Numbered from the stretch's first letter, positions 46,116 through 56,253 are shown. The stretch: DNA of 64,000 bases from Bacteroidales bacterium (GCA_028704385.1 JAQVLA010000018.1:1-64000); one strand, 5' to 3'. Made by a program: numbers and translations. Notes: generated from the sequence alone by a model not told the origin.

Positions 46116-47585
46116 ATGATGAACACACTTAAATATATCTTAACTGCTTTAATCATACATTTAACAGTTAATATCTTTGCCCAACAAACAACCTGGGAGT
46201 ATGTGCTACGTACGCCTGAGATTGATGAGGAAATTTTCACAATGATAGAAGGGATTGATGGTTCAGTCTATGTTGGTGGTCGATCCCTCCTGCTTGGCAG
46301 GGAATATCCATACAAATCACTTGTATTTAAATTAGATAATCAGGGAGGTTTTATTGATTCAATACTGTTTGCCTTGCCTGACAAATGGACATCTGTTAAC
46401 CAAATAATTCACACAAGTTCAAACAATTATGCACTGCTATCAGGTTTTAATGATCCTGATGCACCTTACTCAAATGGTGGTCTTCTTATGCATAATATGA
46501 ATTATGATCTCGAATTATCCAATCAAACTTTGTTTTGGGCCGACACAAATCACAGAATAATCGGCGGTACTGCTAGTATAGAATCTAATGGTAATTTGTT
46601 TATAAACTTTGCAGTAACGGTTCCCGTGTCATTTATTAAATCTTATTTCATTGAAACGGATTCAAATTTCAACATCATAAAACAAAAGTTTTTAACGGAC
46701 TTTCCTAAAGCTTATTCACACCTAAAAAAGATAGATGACAATATTTATTGGGCTTTAAATTTATACACAAATAAATATGAAATTTTTGATTCAGCATTTA
46801 ATATTGTTGGAGAGCAAAGGGTACCGGAGAGAATAACAGGTAATTTTGGTGTGAAATGGGAAAGTGATACTTCATTCTATTTGATGGGAGACCATGATTT
46901 GGATGATGAAAATCATATTGGCCTTTTGCACCAGCCACATTATTTCGATACCACCGGGTACCTGTTCAACTCCTGGGGCAGGTCTGATACGGTTGATTTC
47001 CCGGCTTTCACCAATGGCATAGACTTTCGCAACAAAGATTCCATTTTTATAGGAGGTACTCACAACATGCCTTATTTTGTTGTTGATCCTGGCCAGCAGC
47101 CCGTACCTACCTGGTTTGTAATCCTGCAAACCGACAGCCTGCTTAATGTGCGCTGGGAAAGATTTTATGGCGGCAATGCCAATTATTTGATGATGAACCT
47201 GATCGCCACACGCGATGGCGGCTGCCTGGTAGCAGGCACACGCTACGATTATATGAACGATCCCGTGCCACAAACCGATATTATCGTGCTCAAACTCAAC
47301 AGCGAAGGCCTGTTGGTAGGGGACCACGAACTGCCCGAAACGCAGATGCACGAAGCCATCGTCTATCCCAATCCCGGCACGGATGCCTTACAGATTCGCC
47401 TGGCGGTGCAGCACCCCACAGCTCTGCTTGAACTATATGATGCCAATGGCAGGCTCGTGCTCAGCCAACAACTGCACCAAAAGGAAAACCGCATAGCTGT
47501 GGATCATTTGCCTTCTGGCACCTACATTTACAGATTGAGTGCTGATACGGGTTTGATGGAAAAAGGGAAGTGGGTGAAAATGTAA
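46116..47585 (+). CDS. T9SS cargo protein 1 of the array
   Basis: 489 residues (or 488 from the second ATG at 46119, which aligns with cargo 2). Signal peptide ends near NIFAQQ. The mature part has propeller-like strands (DGSVYVGGRSLL ... LVFKLDNQGGFIDS; DGGCLVAGTRYDY ... IIVLKLNSEGLLVG). The last ~80 residues, from YPNPG through LYDANGRLV, end in GKWVKM and form a type A sorting domain. It is expected at the cell surface or secreted. The last 478 bp are almost identical to cargo 2, whereas the upstream part is diverged and more A/T-rich. Ligand unknown. Confidence 0.88.
   Translation: MMNTLKYILTALIIHLTVNIFAQQTTWEYVLRTPEIDEEIFTMIEGIDGSVYVGGRSLLLGREYPYKSLVFKLDNQGGFIDSILFALPDKWTSVNQIIHTSSNNYALLSGFNDPDAPYSNGGLLMHNMNYDLELSNQTLFWADTNHRIIGGTASIESNGNLFINFAVTVPVSFIKSYFIETDSNFNIIKQKFLTDFPKAYSHLKKIDDNIYWALNLYTNKYEIFDSAFNIVGEQRVPERITGNFGVKWESDTSFYLMGDHDLDDENHIGLLHQPHYFDTTGYLFNSWGRSDTVDFPAFTNGIDFRNKDSIFIGGTHNMPYFVVDPGQQPVPTWFVILQTDSLLNVRWERFYGGNANYLMMNLIATRDGGCLVAGTRYDYMNDPVPQTDIIVLKLNSEGLLVGDHELPETQMHEAIVYPNPGTDALQIRLAVQHPTALLELYDANGRLVLSQQLHQKENRIAVDHLPSGTYIYRLSADTGLMEKGKWVKM
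47108..47585 (+). repeat. Near-identical 3' cassette of cargo genes, copy 1
   Basis: 478 bp repeated at 48597-49074 (offset 1489) with a few substitutions. The last 315 bp (47271-47585) also recur at 51728-52042 (offset 4457). It encodes the last ~105-160 residues including the sorting domain, and looks G+C-richer than the upstream parts of the same genes. Confidence 0.88.
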
Positions 47586-47604
47586 GAATCCTAATCAATT
47601 CATA

Positions 47605-49074
47605 ATGAATAGTCTAAAATACATTTTCGCGATTTTATTTTTACAAGCAGTAGTTACTATCTTTGCCCAACAAACAACTTGGGAGTATATTTTATCAACC
47701 AATGATAAAGAAGGAATCGTAGGTTTGACAGAAGGGGATGATGGCATGATATATGTTGGCGGTTATACAGAACAAACTAGCCAGGCAAACGATTACCAAG
47801 CATTGGTGCTTAAGCTTGATCCAAATGGCTACTTTGTTGATTCAATTCATTACAATTTTGATAATAATAGTACTCTGATTTCTGATTTTATCGAATATCA
47901 TAACGACCAGTTCATTCTGCTATCAACATTTAATGAATCTTCTGCCAATGGAAACAACGGTGGCTTTTTAGTTACACTTTTAGATAATGATTTAAATCTT
48001 ACTGAAACTAAGGTATTTTATGCAGATACAAATTATCGGATTCTTGGGGTATATGGCGATAAATCAAGCGATGGTCATCTCTTTTTAAGCCTTGCAATGA
48101 ATCTTACGGGCGTTCAATTTCATTCCTATCTGTTAGAAATGGATGATAGCTTTAATATACTAAAGCAACGATTATTAACTGACAATGCATCTACCTATCA
48201 AAAACTGAGGAAAATAAGTGATACATTATATTGGAGCATCAATGTATTAAACAATAAATATGAAATTTTTGATTCAGAACTAATCAAAGTAAATGAGCAG
48301 AGAATACCAGAACATTTTACTTCAATTATTAGCGTGAAATGGGATTCAGATAGTAGTTTTTATATTTTAGGTGATCATATAATAAGTGAGACTGGTCATT
48401 CACATAATCTTGGCTTTCTAAAACAATTTCACCCAATAGACACAAGCGGTTACCTTTTCAATTACTGGCATTTGAGCGATACTGTTGATGTTCCAGCGTT
48501 TTTTAATGGGATAGATTATAAAAACAAGGATTCCATATTTATGGGTGGTATCCGTAATTTACCAATAGTGGTTGATCCCTATCATTATCCGCAACCTACC
48601 TGGTTTGTTATCCTCCAAACCGACAGCCTGCTTAATGTACGCTGGGAAAGATTTTATGGCGGCAATGCCAATTATTTGATGATGAACCTGATCGCCACAC
48701 GCGATGGCGGCTGCCTGATAGCAGGCACACGCTACGATTATATGAATAATCCCGAGCAACAAACCGATATCATCCTGCTCAAGCTTAACAGCGAAGGCTT
48801 GCTTACAGGCAACAACGAACTACCCGAAACCCGTATGCACGAAGCCATTGTATATCCCAATCCCGGCACAGATGCCTTACAGGTGCGCCTGGCCGTGCAG
48901 CACCCCACAGCTCTGCTTGAACTATATGATGCCAACGGCAGGCTCGTGCTCAGCCAACAACTGCACCAAAAGGAAAACCGCATAGCTGTGGATCATTTGC
49001 CTAAAGGCATCTACATCTACAGATTGAGTGCTGATACGGGTTTGATGGAAAAAGGGAAGTGGGTGAAAATGTAA
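47605..49074 (+). CDS. T9SS cargo protein 2 of the array
   Basis: 489 residues, a paralogue of cargo 1 in the same direction, 19 nt after its stop. The signal peptide ends VTIFAQQ; TTWEY follows in both. The N-terminal two-thirds is clearly homologous but diverged; from 48597 to the stop it is almost identical to 47108-47585 without indels. The sorting domain is intact (YPNPG ... LYDANGRLVL ... GKWVKM). Its stop codon lies inside the start of the second duplicated block (49062). Probably co-transcribed with cargo 1. Confidence 0.88.
   Translation: MNSLKYIFAILFLQAVVTIFAQQTTWEYILSTNDKEGIVGLTEGDDGMIYVGGYTEQTSQANDYQALVLKLDPNGYFVDSIHYNFDNNSTLISDFIEYHNDQFILLSTFNESSANGNNGGFLVTLLDNDLNLTETKVFYADTNYRILGVYGDKSSDGHLFLSLAMNLTGVQFHSYLLEMDDSFNILKQRLLTDNASTYQKLRKISDTLYWSINVLNNKYEIFDSELIKVNEQRIPEHFTSIISVKWDSDSSFYILGDHIISETGHSHNLGFLKQFHPIDTSGYLFNYWHLSDTVDVPAFFNGIDYKNKDSIFMGGIRNLPIVVDPYHYPQPTWFVILQTDSLLNVRWERFYGGNANYLMMNLIATRDGGCLIAGTRYDYMNNPEQQTDIILLKLNSEGLLTGNNELPETRMHEAIVYPNPGTDALQVRLAVQHPTALLELYDANGRLVLSQQLHQKENRIAVDHLPKGIYIYRLSADTGLMEKGKWVKM
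48597..49074 (+). repeat. Near-identical 3' cassette of cargo genes, copy 2
   Basis: Matches 47108-47585 without gaps. It runs to the stop of cargo 2 and overlaps the start of the second leader block by 13 bp. Confidence 0.88.
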
Positions 49075-49108
49075 AACTTTGCCTTTGTTTGTATTTTAAA
49101 AAAAATAT

Positions 49109-49116
49109 TACATTTG
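49109..49116 (+). promoter_or_regulatory. TAnnTTTG -7 box of lipoprotein B
   Basis: TACATTTG with the same upstream TTTG spacing as copy 1; 314 nt before the ATG. Confidence 0.75.
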
Positions 49117-49177
49117 GCAGGTAAAAACTATATACACTAGCCAATTGTTTTTTAATATACTGACAGTCAAAGTGTTA

Positions 49178-49208
49178 CCCCCCCCGTCTGTGTATCTGCT
49201 TCACAGAT
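49178..49208 (+). promoter_or_regulatory. Poly-C (C8) tract followed by a hairpin in the leader of lipoprotein B
   Basis: Eight C (49178-49185), then GTCTGTG, a 9-nt loop and CACAGAT (49202-49208). One C longer than copy 1, the only indel I noticed in the ~360-bp leader duplication. Confidence 0.6.
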
Positions 49209-49430
49209 AGATAGTTTTGTAGCAATTTCTGATATTTCGGGATTATGTCACAAAGGCTGTAATTCCGCTTCAACCCAGCAAACATCATACATTTTCAAGC
49301 TTGGCAAAAACAACTTCATTTCATTGAGCTGTTGCCCTGAAGCTAATTCCATATTGGGTCTGGCGGGCGGCAGCAATCACCAGCAAACATATGTCAGGCC
49401 AACTCAATTAATCAATAAAAACATAATGAA

Positions 49431-50402
49431 ATGAAAAAAATATCTCGTTTATGGATAATAATTCCACTCCTTACACTGTTTGTTTACAGTTGTAAAAAAG
49501 AACAGGAACCCATGACTAATTCCATGGATCAAAGTCTGATCGAAAAAAGCCAACAAATTATCCAACGTATTGAGGCATTTGATACAAAGCTTACTGGCAA
49601 TTTCAAATCAGGCGAAAACATTAGCGTGGATTCGTTGGTTTGGTACACCGAAGCGTTGGAAAACTACAACAATGCCCGTCCTGATTTGGCGTATGAGAAT
49701 TTTGTGGTGAGTAAAACTACTTACACTGTCACGCTAGACAACGGCAACCTCTCTATGGAGGATGCAGCTGCTTTATATAGCATTATGCAGGCCGATCTTG
49801 AAACAGAGCTCGCCAACCTGGATCCTACAGATGACAAGCTAAAGCTTACCGATGTAGCCCTGGACAGCATTGAGGGTAATACCGCTTATTTAAGTGTAAA
49901 AAGAGTGATTGGTCTTAAGTTGATAGCGGGGACATATTTACCATTTCAGAATGGAGTTGATTGGTATTGGGGTACACTTAATCAAGAATCTGGATATCCT
50001 CCTTTGGGTAAATGTGATGGAACAATGATAGGAATCTCAGATGCATCAGATGAGTTAACTCGAAAACTAAATCATCCTGATGTAATACCTGCGCAACCAT
50101 ATATATATACTGATATAATATCACGAACAACAGATGGTTTTGTTTATGATAGTCGCTTATACGTAGGATGGAACTATCCAGAAAATAATTGTCTAGCATC
50201 TGATACATTAAATTACTATCTTGAACAATCGCATTTAATAATCAATGATATTAGTGAAGGCCTAAGACCTCCAGGCTTGGATTTTTCTCATGTTAGTATT
50301 CTGGATGAATTGGTTCCTGGAGGCGAGGATAGATCCTGGCACTTTCACTTTTATACTGTAAGCTATGGTGTAAAGGTCATTGCGGGGCAAGAAACTGACT
50401 AA
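49431..50402 (+). CDS. Lipoprotein B of the duplicated array (unknown function)
   Basis: 323 residues, a paralogue of lipoprotein A. Lipobox Cys21 is conserved. Residues 1-155 are nearly identical to A. Beyond that the two share only scattered anchors (GKCDGTMIGISDASDEL, RPPGLDFS, a C-terminal YGVKV). No domain was recognised. The gene is followed by a 170-nt gap and cargo 3, which has its own promoter. Confidence 0.85.
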   Translation: MKKISRLWIIIPLLTLFVYSCKKEQEPMTNSMDQSLIEKSQQIIQRIEAFDTKLTGNFKSGENISVDSLVWYTEALENYNNARPDLAYENFVVSKTTYTVTLDNGNLSMEDAAALYSIMQADLETELANLDPTDDKLKLTDVALDSIEGNTAYLSVKRVIGLKLIAGTYLPFQNGVDWYWGTLNQESGYPPLGKCDGTMIGISDASDELTRKLNHPDVIPAQPYIYTDIISRTTDGFVYDSRLYVGWNYPENNCLASDTLNYYLEQSHLIINDISEGLRPPGLDFSHVSILDELVPGGEDRSWHFHFYTVSYGVKVIAGQETD

Positions 50403-50542
50403 CGTTATTATTAAAATTGAGGGTGGTTTTTAAAATAAAGTATCCAAGTCATTCGCTATTTTTTATTCTTAAGGTTTTGTTAATACTCAAAATCTTCTTG
50501 ATTTTGAAAACCAGCCTCTTATAATTTTTATCAATATTGTAT

Positions 50543-50550
50543 TATTTTTG
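50543..50550 (+). promoter_or_regulatory. TAnnTTTG -7 box for cargo 3
   Basis: TATTTTTG lies 22 nt before the ATG at 50573. No clear -33 element is seen. Unlike the lipoprotein leaders, this one is short and has no poly-C. Confidence 0.55.
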
Positions 50551-50572
50551 AAAAACACAACCTTTCAAAAAG

Positions 50573-52042
50573 ATGAAAAAGTTTTTTTATTGTAATTTAT
50601 TATTAATCTTTATTTTGGCATTCCGAGTTAGCCTGTATTCCCAACGAACATCTTGGAAATATAATATTAAAACGCCTGAAAATGAATATTTTAATGATAT
50701 AATACAAACACAGGATAATAGGTTTATCTTAACCTACACTACGGTTCACTCCGCACCAGAAAATGATGGTGTTGCTTCAATAATTTTGCTAAGTAGCGAA
50801 GGAGATGTTTTATTAGAAAAACATATTTGCCACTTAAACAGGGATCTGCATATCAACAACATTTTTGATTCAACGAATTTTATTTATCTTATTGGTTCTT
50901 ACTCAAATAAAGAACAACAACACAGACAAGCAGGTATTGCATTTTATAAAATGGACAATAGTTTAAATCTGGAAGATTCTTCGTTTTATAATTTCCCTGA
51001 ATCAAACAGCTTGTTTGTATTACATGCAACAGCAGGCCAGAATGAGTTTCTTATTGGCGGTTCATACCATATTGATCTTAACTCATGGGGTAGTCCATTT
51101 TTTTATACTTTTAATCATGAATTCGACAGTATAAATGCAATTGTATTTTCAGAGCAAGCTCAGAATGGTTATTTTCAAAGGTTTCATAAACTTACCTCCA
51201 ACGAATATTGGGTTGTGGATGTCTTGAAAAGAAGATATTACCATTTTGATTCTGACTTATTACTCATCAACAACTATCCTATTCCATCCTATACACCAGG
51301 AAGTTTTGATGCAAAATGGGACAGTGATACCTCTTTTTATTCTGTAGGGAAAATTTTTAAGCAGCAATCAAATATTAATTTGGGCTACAACAAACAATTC
51401 CACCCATTTGACACGACCGGAAGTATCACTAAACACTGGCATATTTCTGATACTATTGACTTTCCTGCATTTAAAGAAAGTATTGACTTTAACAGCAAAG
51501 ATTCCATCTTTATAGGAGCCACGAGAAACCTGTCAGTACAAAATCCATATTTTGCTCAACAAGCTTCATGGTTAATAATTCTACAGACAGATAGCCTGCT
51601 TAATGTCAGGTGGGAGCGTTTTTATGGTGGTGATGCTTATTATGTAATGGGCAAAATTATTTCTACGCAAGACGGTGGTTGCCTTATAGGGGGATGGAAA
51701 TATGATTATCATAATACTACAACAGAGCAAACCGATATCATCGTGCTCAAACTCAACAGCGAAGGCCTGCTGGTAGGAGACCACGAACTACCCGAAACCC
51801 GCATGCACGAAGCCATTGTATTTCCCAATCCCGGCAAGGATGCCTTACAGATTCGCCTGGCCGTGCAGCACCCCACAGCTCTGCTTGAACTGTATGATGC
51901 CAACGGCAGGCTCGTGCTCAGCCAACAACTCTACCAAAAAGAAAGCCGCATAGCTGTGGATCATTTGCCTAAAGGCACCTACATCTACAGATTAAGTGCT
52001 GATACGGGTTTGCGGGAAAGCGGGAAATGGATCAAGCAATAA
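50573..52042 (+). CDS. T9SS cargo protein 3 of the array
   Basis: 489 residues, the same length as cargos 1 and 2. The signal peptide (about 1-23) ends SLYSQ; RTSWKYNIKTPENEYF corresponds to TTWEY... in the others. The mature region is the most diverged of the three and A/T-rich. From base 51728 to the stop the sequence switches abruptly to near-identity with cargo 1 (47271-47585). The sorting domain is intact (FPNPGKDALQIRLAV ... LYDANGRLVL ... ending GKWIKQ). Expected location is the cell surface or medium. Confidence 0.87.
   Translation: MKKFFYCNLLLIFILAFRVSLYSQRTSWKYNIKTPENEYFNDIIQTQDNRFILTYTTVHSAPENDGVASIILLSSEGDVLLEKHICHLNRDLHINNIFDSTNFIYLIGSYSNKEQQHRQAGIAFYKMDNSLNLEDSSFYNFPESNSLFVLHATAGQNEFLIGGSYHIDLNSWGSPFFYTFNHEFDSINAIVFSEQAQNGYFQRFHKLTSNEYWVVDVLKRRYYHFDSDLLLINNYPIPSYTPGSFDAKWDSDTSFYSVGKIFKQQSNINLGYNKQFHPFDTTGSITKHWHISDTIDFPAFKESIDFNSKDSIFIGATRNLSVQNPYFAQQASWLIILQTDSLLNVRWERFYGGDAYYVMGKIISTQDGGCLIGGWKYDYHNTTTEQTDIIVLKLNSEGLLVGDHELPETRMHEAIVFPNPGKDALQIRLAVQHPTALLELYDANGRLVLSQQLYQKESRIAVDHLPKGTYIYRLSADTGLRESGKWIKQ
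51728..52042 (+). repeat. Near-identical 3' cassette of cargo genes, copy 3 (315 bp)
   Basis: Matches 47271-47585 at offset 4457 without gaps. The left edge is sharp; upstream the genes differ strongly. Confidence 0.86.
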
Positions 52043-52044
52043 CA

Positions 52045-52079
52045 AAAAACAGGAAACAGCACGGCCGTTTCCTGTTTTT
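52045..52079. terminator. Bidirectional intrinsic terminator between cargo 3 and mutB
   Basis: A 13-bp perfect stem, AAAAACAGGAAAC (52045-52057) with GTTTCCTGTTTTT (52067-52079), encloses a 9-nt loop. A-rich and T-rich ends allow function on both strands for these convergent genes. Confidence 0.9.
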
Positions 52080-52096
52080 ACTTCTAACTTTTTCAG

Positions 52097-54250
52097 TTAT
52101 TTCCGCATCTCAATTAAAATTTCAAGCATTTTAATGGCAGCTTCGGTTATTACGGTTCCAGGGCCAAAAATAGCCACAGCACCGGCATCATACAGGTATT
52201 GATAATCCTGGTGCGGAATCACGCCGCCCACAATTACCATAATATCGTCGCGACCAAGTTTGGCGAGTTCTTCAATCACCTGCGGTACCAGTGTTTTATG
52301 GCCGGCAGCAAGGCTTGAAACACCCAGCACATGCACATCATTTTCGGCAGCCTGACGGGCAGCTTCGGCCGGTGTTTGGAACAGCGGTCCGATATCCACA
52401 TCAAAGCCAATATCGGCATAGCCTGTGGCTACCACTTTGGCACCGCGGTCGTGGCCATCCTGACCCATCTTGGCGATCATAATACGTGGCCGGCGTCCTT
52501 CGAGGCGGGCAAACTCATCAGCCAGGGCTGTGGCTTTGGCATACTTTTCGTCGCCGCGTGTTTCGGCTGAATACACACCCGAAATAGAACGTATCACAGC
52601 TTTGTAGCGTCCAAACACTTTTTCGCAGGCCATAGAGATTTCGCCCAGTGAAGCCCTTTTGGCAGCAGCATCTACAGCCAGTTCGAGCAGGTTGCCTTCG
52701 CCTGTTTCGCACGAACGGGTGATGGCTTCGAGTGCCTTTTTCACTTCGGCTTCGTTGCGCTGGCTGCGCAGAAGTTCCAGCCGCTTGATCTGTGAAAGCC
52801 GCACGGCAGTATTGTCAATATCCAGTGTTTCGAGCGGATCTTCTTTGTCGAGTCTGTATTTGTTAATGCCTACAATCACATCCTTATGCGAATCGATACG
52901 GGCTTGTTTGCGGGCAGCAGCTTCTTCAATACGCATTTTTGGCAGGCCGGTTTCGATGGCTTTGGCCATACCGCCCATCTCTTCAACTTCTTCAATCAGC
53001 GCCCAGGCTTTGTCAGCTAATTCTTGTGTAAGTTTTTCCACATAATAGGAGCCAGCCCAGGGATCAACCACCCTGCAGATTTGTGTTTCTTCCTGAAGGT
53101 AGATTTGGGTATTACGGGCAATGCGGGCTGAGAAATCAGTAGGCAAAGCAATGGCTTCGTCCAGCGCATTGGTGTGCAGCGATTGTGTATGTCCTAAAGC
53201 GGCGCCCATTGCCTCGATACAGGTACGGGCAACATTGTTGAACGGATCCTGTTCGGTAAGGCTCCAGCCAGAGGTTTGTGTATGCGTGCGCAAGGCCATT
53301 GATTTGGCATTTTTGGGATTATACTGTTTCACAATTTTTGCCCAGAGCATTCGTCCGGCGCGCATCTTGGCTATTTCCATGAAGTGATTCATGCCCAGTG
53401 CCCAGAAGAACGATAACCGGGGAGCAAAAGCGTCGATATCCAGTCCGGCTTTTAGTCCTGTGCGAATGTAATCCAAACCATCAGCAAGCGTATAAGCAAG
53501 TTCGAGATCGGCTGTTGCTCCGGCTTCCTGCATATGATAGCCCGAAATGGAGATGGAGTTGAACTTAGGCATCTTTTGTGAGGTAAACTCGAAGATATCA
53601 GCAATGATACGCATCGAAGGCTCGGGAGGATAGATGTAAGTGTTGCGCACCATAAATTCCTTCAAAATATCATTTTGTATGGTACCTGAAAGCTCTTCGA
53701 GTTTGGCTCCCTGCTCCAAAGCTGTCACGATATAAAAAGCCATCACGGGCAATACGGCACCGTTCATGGTCATCGAAACAGACATTTTGTTGAGCGGAAT
53801 CTCATCGAACAGGATTTTCATATCCAGTACTGAGTCGATCGCCACACCTGCTTTTCCTACATCGCCCACCACACGTTCGTGATCAGAATCGTAGCCGCGG
53901 TGGGTAGCCAGGTCGAAAGCTACTGAAAGTCCTTTTTGTCCGGCTGCCAAATTACGGCGGTAAAAAGCATTGGATTCTTCAGCCGTTGAAAAACCAGCAT
54001 ATTGCCTGATAGTCCACGGACGCATCACATACATGCTGGCATAAGGGCCACGCAAAAAAGGCGCCAGGCCGGCAGCATATTCCAGGTGCTCCATATTTTC
54101 GAGCTCGGCAGCGGTGTAAACGGGTTTTACCATGATATGCTCCGGTGTTTCCCATTCTTCAACGATCTTGTGCGTAGCTTCCCACTTGCGCGGGTCGAGC
54201 TGAGCAGCGGGATTGGTATTGAGATTTATATTTTTGAAATTCGGTTTCAT
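52097..54250 (-). CDS. mutB: Methylmalonyl-CoA mutase, large (catalytic) subunit
   Basis: The B12-dependent subunit interconverts succinyl-CoA and (R)-methylmalonyl-CoA. The 717-residue protein has the catalytic barrel ([54 protein letters not shown]) and a C-terminal cobalamin domain with the base-off motif DGHDRG and GLDxx-type [12 protein letters not shown]. Length is typical. It is downstream of mutA by 17 nt. In Bacteroidota it serves propionate production or consumption. Confidence 0.97.
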   Translation of the reverse strand: MKPNFKNINLNTNPAAQLDPRKWEATHKIVEEWETPEHIMVKPVYTAAELENMEHLEYAAGLAPFLRGPYASMYVMRPWTIRQYAGFSTAEESNAFYRRNLAAGQKGLSVAFDLATHRGYDSDHERVVGDVGKAGVAIDSVLDMKILFDEIPLNKMSVSMTMNGAVLPVMAFYIVTALEQGAKLEELSGTIQNDILKEFMVRNTYIYPPEPSMRIIADIFEFTSQKMPKFNSISISGYHMQEAGATADLELAYTLADGLDYIRTGLKAGLDIDAFAPRLSFFWALGMNHFMEIAKMRAGRMLWAKIVKQYNPKNAKSMALRTHTQTSGWSLTEQDPFNNVARTCIEAMGAALGHTQSLHTNALDEAIALPTDFSARIARNTQIYLQEETQICRVVDPWAGSYYVEKLTQELADKAWALIEEVEEMGGMAKAIETGLPKMRIEEAAARKQARIDSHKDVIVGINKYRLDKEDPLETLDIDNTAVRLSQIKRLELLRSQRNEAEVKKALEAITRSCETGEGNLLELAVDAAAKRASLGEISMACEKVFGRYKAVIRSISGVYSAETRGDEKYAKATALADEFARLEGRRPRIMIAKMGQDGHDRGAKVVATGYADIGFDVDIGPLFQTPAEAARQAAENDVHVLGVSSLAAGHKTLVPQVIEELAKLGRDDIMVIVGGVIPHQDYQYLYDAGAVAIFGPGTVITEAAIKMLEILIEMRK

Positions 54251-54267
54251 AAAAAGCTCCTTTCTGA

Positions 54268-56154
54268 TTAGTGTTTTTCAATGCCCAACAATTGCTGGAA
54301 TTGCTTTAGGGTTTCGAGCAGATTGCTTTTCATATGGATAAAATGCTCCATCCCGGCGGCTTTCAGTTCGTCTGTCAATGGCACAGGATATCCGGCCAGT
54401 ACCACGATTTGATCGGGATGCAATGCTTCAAAAGCTTTGAGGGCAGTATCGGTATATTCTTCATCGGAGCTGCACAGCACAATAATTTCAGCACCTGAAT
54501 CTTTTGCGGCTTCGATTCCTTTTTCAATACTGGTAAATCCGGCATTGTCCTGTATTTCATAACCGGCACAGCCAAAGAAATTGGAAGCAAAACCGGCTCG
54601 GGCCTTGCGCATCGCCAAATTGCCATAAGTGAGCATCCACACTTTGGGGCGTTTGTTTTGACGACTAAAGAGGTCTGTTTGATAGCGTAATCTTTCGAAG
54701 GCTTGCGGACCCCTGTAATTCACGATGGTCTCAACAAGTGCGGATTCGCTGCGGCGGTCGTCGGCTTCAAAAATTTCGGGATGAAAATCTTGTTTCAATT
54801 GTTCGCCGGTATTGGGATATTGATTGGTGCCCAGGATTATTTCACGGCGGGTAGCGATCTGCATATCCCTTTTTTGGGCAGCTTCTTTGATTTGTTGTTG
54901 GATAAAGCCTGCTTTCACAGCTGCCAGATACCCGCCTTTTTCCTGTATCTCGAGGAATAATTCCCAGGCTGCTTTAATCAGCGAATCGGTTAGCGACTCC
55001 ACATAATAGGAGCCGGCTGCAGGATCGGCCACTTTGTCAAAATAAGATTCTTCTTTGATGATCAGCTGTTGGTTGCGGGCAATACGTTCGGCAAAGGCTG
55101 TAGGCGTTTCGAAGGGCACATCAAATGGCTGTACGGTGAGCGAATCGGCTCCGCCCAAAATAGCCGACATGCTGCTGGTGGTGGTACGCAGCATATTTAC
55201 ATAAGGATCGTACACACTCAGGTTGTAAGTGGCATTGGTCAGGTGCATTTTCATCTTGCCATTATTGGCATCATTCAGTCCGTATGCATTGGTGATATTC
55301 GCCCAAAGCAAGCGATAGGCTCTTAATTTGGCAATCTCCATAAAATAGTTGGATCCGACAGCCAGATTGAATTTGATTCGCGGACTGATCTCTCCAATGA
55401 ACAAACCTTTGTCAGTAAGGCGTGTAAGGTATTCTGCGGCGAGTGAAAGTGTAAATGCCATTTCCTGTATGATGGTGGCACCGGCATTTGTGAAAATATG
55501 GCCGTTTACACCAATCACGCGCAGCTGAGGCAGGTCTTTGGCAGCATTTATCAGCTGAAAAGCGGTTTCAAAATCAACTTCTTCATTTTTGTACCAGATG
55601 CCTCTGCGCAAAAGTCGGGCAAGGGGGTCATAGTTCACTGAACCCTTTACGGCATCTAATGGACGGTTATATTTTTTAACGAGTTTCTCGATAATTTCGA
55701 CCAGCTCAAGATGCATGGGGGTTCGGTTGAAGTTAAGCTCTGCAATATCTGCACGGATATTCTTAAGTAGCAACTCAATGTCTTCGAGCGTATAACGTTT
55801 GTTGCAGCCCAATTCAAAACCCAGCGAATCCACTCCCTTCATCAGGATGTCCAGTGCTTTTTCGTTGGTGGCTTTGATGTTGTCCACAATTAAATCCTGT
55901 CGTACCAGCCAGTCGTTGCCCTTTGTTTGGTTTCCTCTGACAAAAGGAAACATATCAGGCAGTGCTTTCAACCATCCGATAGTTTTCAGGTCTTCCGAAC
56001 GATAATAAGGCTTCACATCAATACCTTCATTGGTTTTCCAGATCAGTTTTTTAGCATAGTCGGCTCCTTTATGATCTTTCAACAATTGATCTTCCCATTG
56101 TTGGGTGGAAACCGGCTGAAAATCAGCAAACAGCTTTTTTCCCTGCTTCTCCAT
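54268..56154 (-). CDS. mutA: Methylmalonyl-CoA mutase, small subunit
   Basis: The non-catalytic partner of MutB, 628 residues. It retains the barrel fold ([42 protein letters not shown]) but the C-terminal domain lacks the DxHxxG cobalamin motif, as is usual for this subunit. It is the first gene of the mutA-mutB unit, with a -7 box TAATTTTG at 56254-56261. Confidence 0.95.
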   Translation of the reverse strand: MEKQGKKLFADFQPVSTQQWEDQLLKDHKGADYAKKLIWKTNEGIDVKPYYRSEDLKTIGWLKALPDMFPFVRGNQTKGNDWLVRQDLIVDNIKATNEKALDILMKGVDSLGFELGCNKRYTLEDIELLLKNIRADIAELNFNRTPMHLELVEIIEKLVKKYNRPLDAVKGSVNYDPLARLLRRGIWYKNEEVDFETAFQLINAAKDLPQLRVIGVNGHIFTNAGATIIQEMAFTLSLAAEYLTRLTDKGLFIGEISPRIKFNLAVGSNYFMEIAKLRAYRLLWANITNAYGLNDANNGKMKMHLTNATYNLSVYDPYVNMLRTTTSSMSAILGGADSLTVQPFDVPFETPTAFAERIARNQQLIIKEESYFDKVADPAAGSYYVESLTDSLIKAAWELFLEIQEKGGYLAAVKAGFIQQQIKEAAQKRDMQIATRREIILGTNQYPNTGEQLKQDFHPEIFEADDRRSESALVETIVNYRGPQAFERLRYQTDLFSRQNKRPKVWMLTYGNLAMRKARAGFASNFFGCAGYEIQDNAGFTSIEKGIEAAKDSGAEIIVLCSSDEEYTDTALKAFEALHPDQIVVLAGYPVPLTDELKAAGMEHFIHMKSNLLETLKQFQQLLGIEKH

Positions 56155-56253
56155 AATTTATTTTTTTAATTAATGTTGAGATTTAATAGCTGTCCGAAAT
56201 AGTTCACTTTTGCTTTGTATCGGATTTACAGGCGTTTAATCTCATTTAGGATA

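Larger units (their letters stand above)
49075..49430 (+). other. Leader region 2: promoter, poly-C tract, hairpin (copy 2)
   Basis: 356 nt without a gene. The same element order as copy 1: promoter TACATTTG (49109-49116), C8 (49178-49185), hairpin (49186-49208), G-rich element TGGGT... (49355-49374), then the ATG at 49431. Confidence 0.75.
49062..49896 (+). repeat. 835-bp direct repeat, copy 2
   Basis: Second copy of 44709-45542. It starts within the last codons of cargo 2 and ends inside lipoprotein B at about codon 155. It includes promoter, poly-C, hairpin and G-rich element. Confidence 0.92.

Noticed and set aside
48559-48983. Minus-strand open frames within the repeated cargo 3' cassettes
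   Set aside because: They recur in each cassette simply because the cassettes are repeated; they are antisense to the sorting domain and have no protein-like features.
44709-49896. CRISPR-like interpretation of the repeats
   Set aside because: The repeats are two or three copies of 315-835 bp that include coding sequence, not short direct repeats with spacers; no CRISPR array is present in the window.
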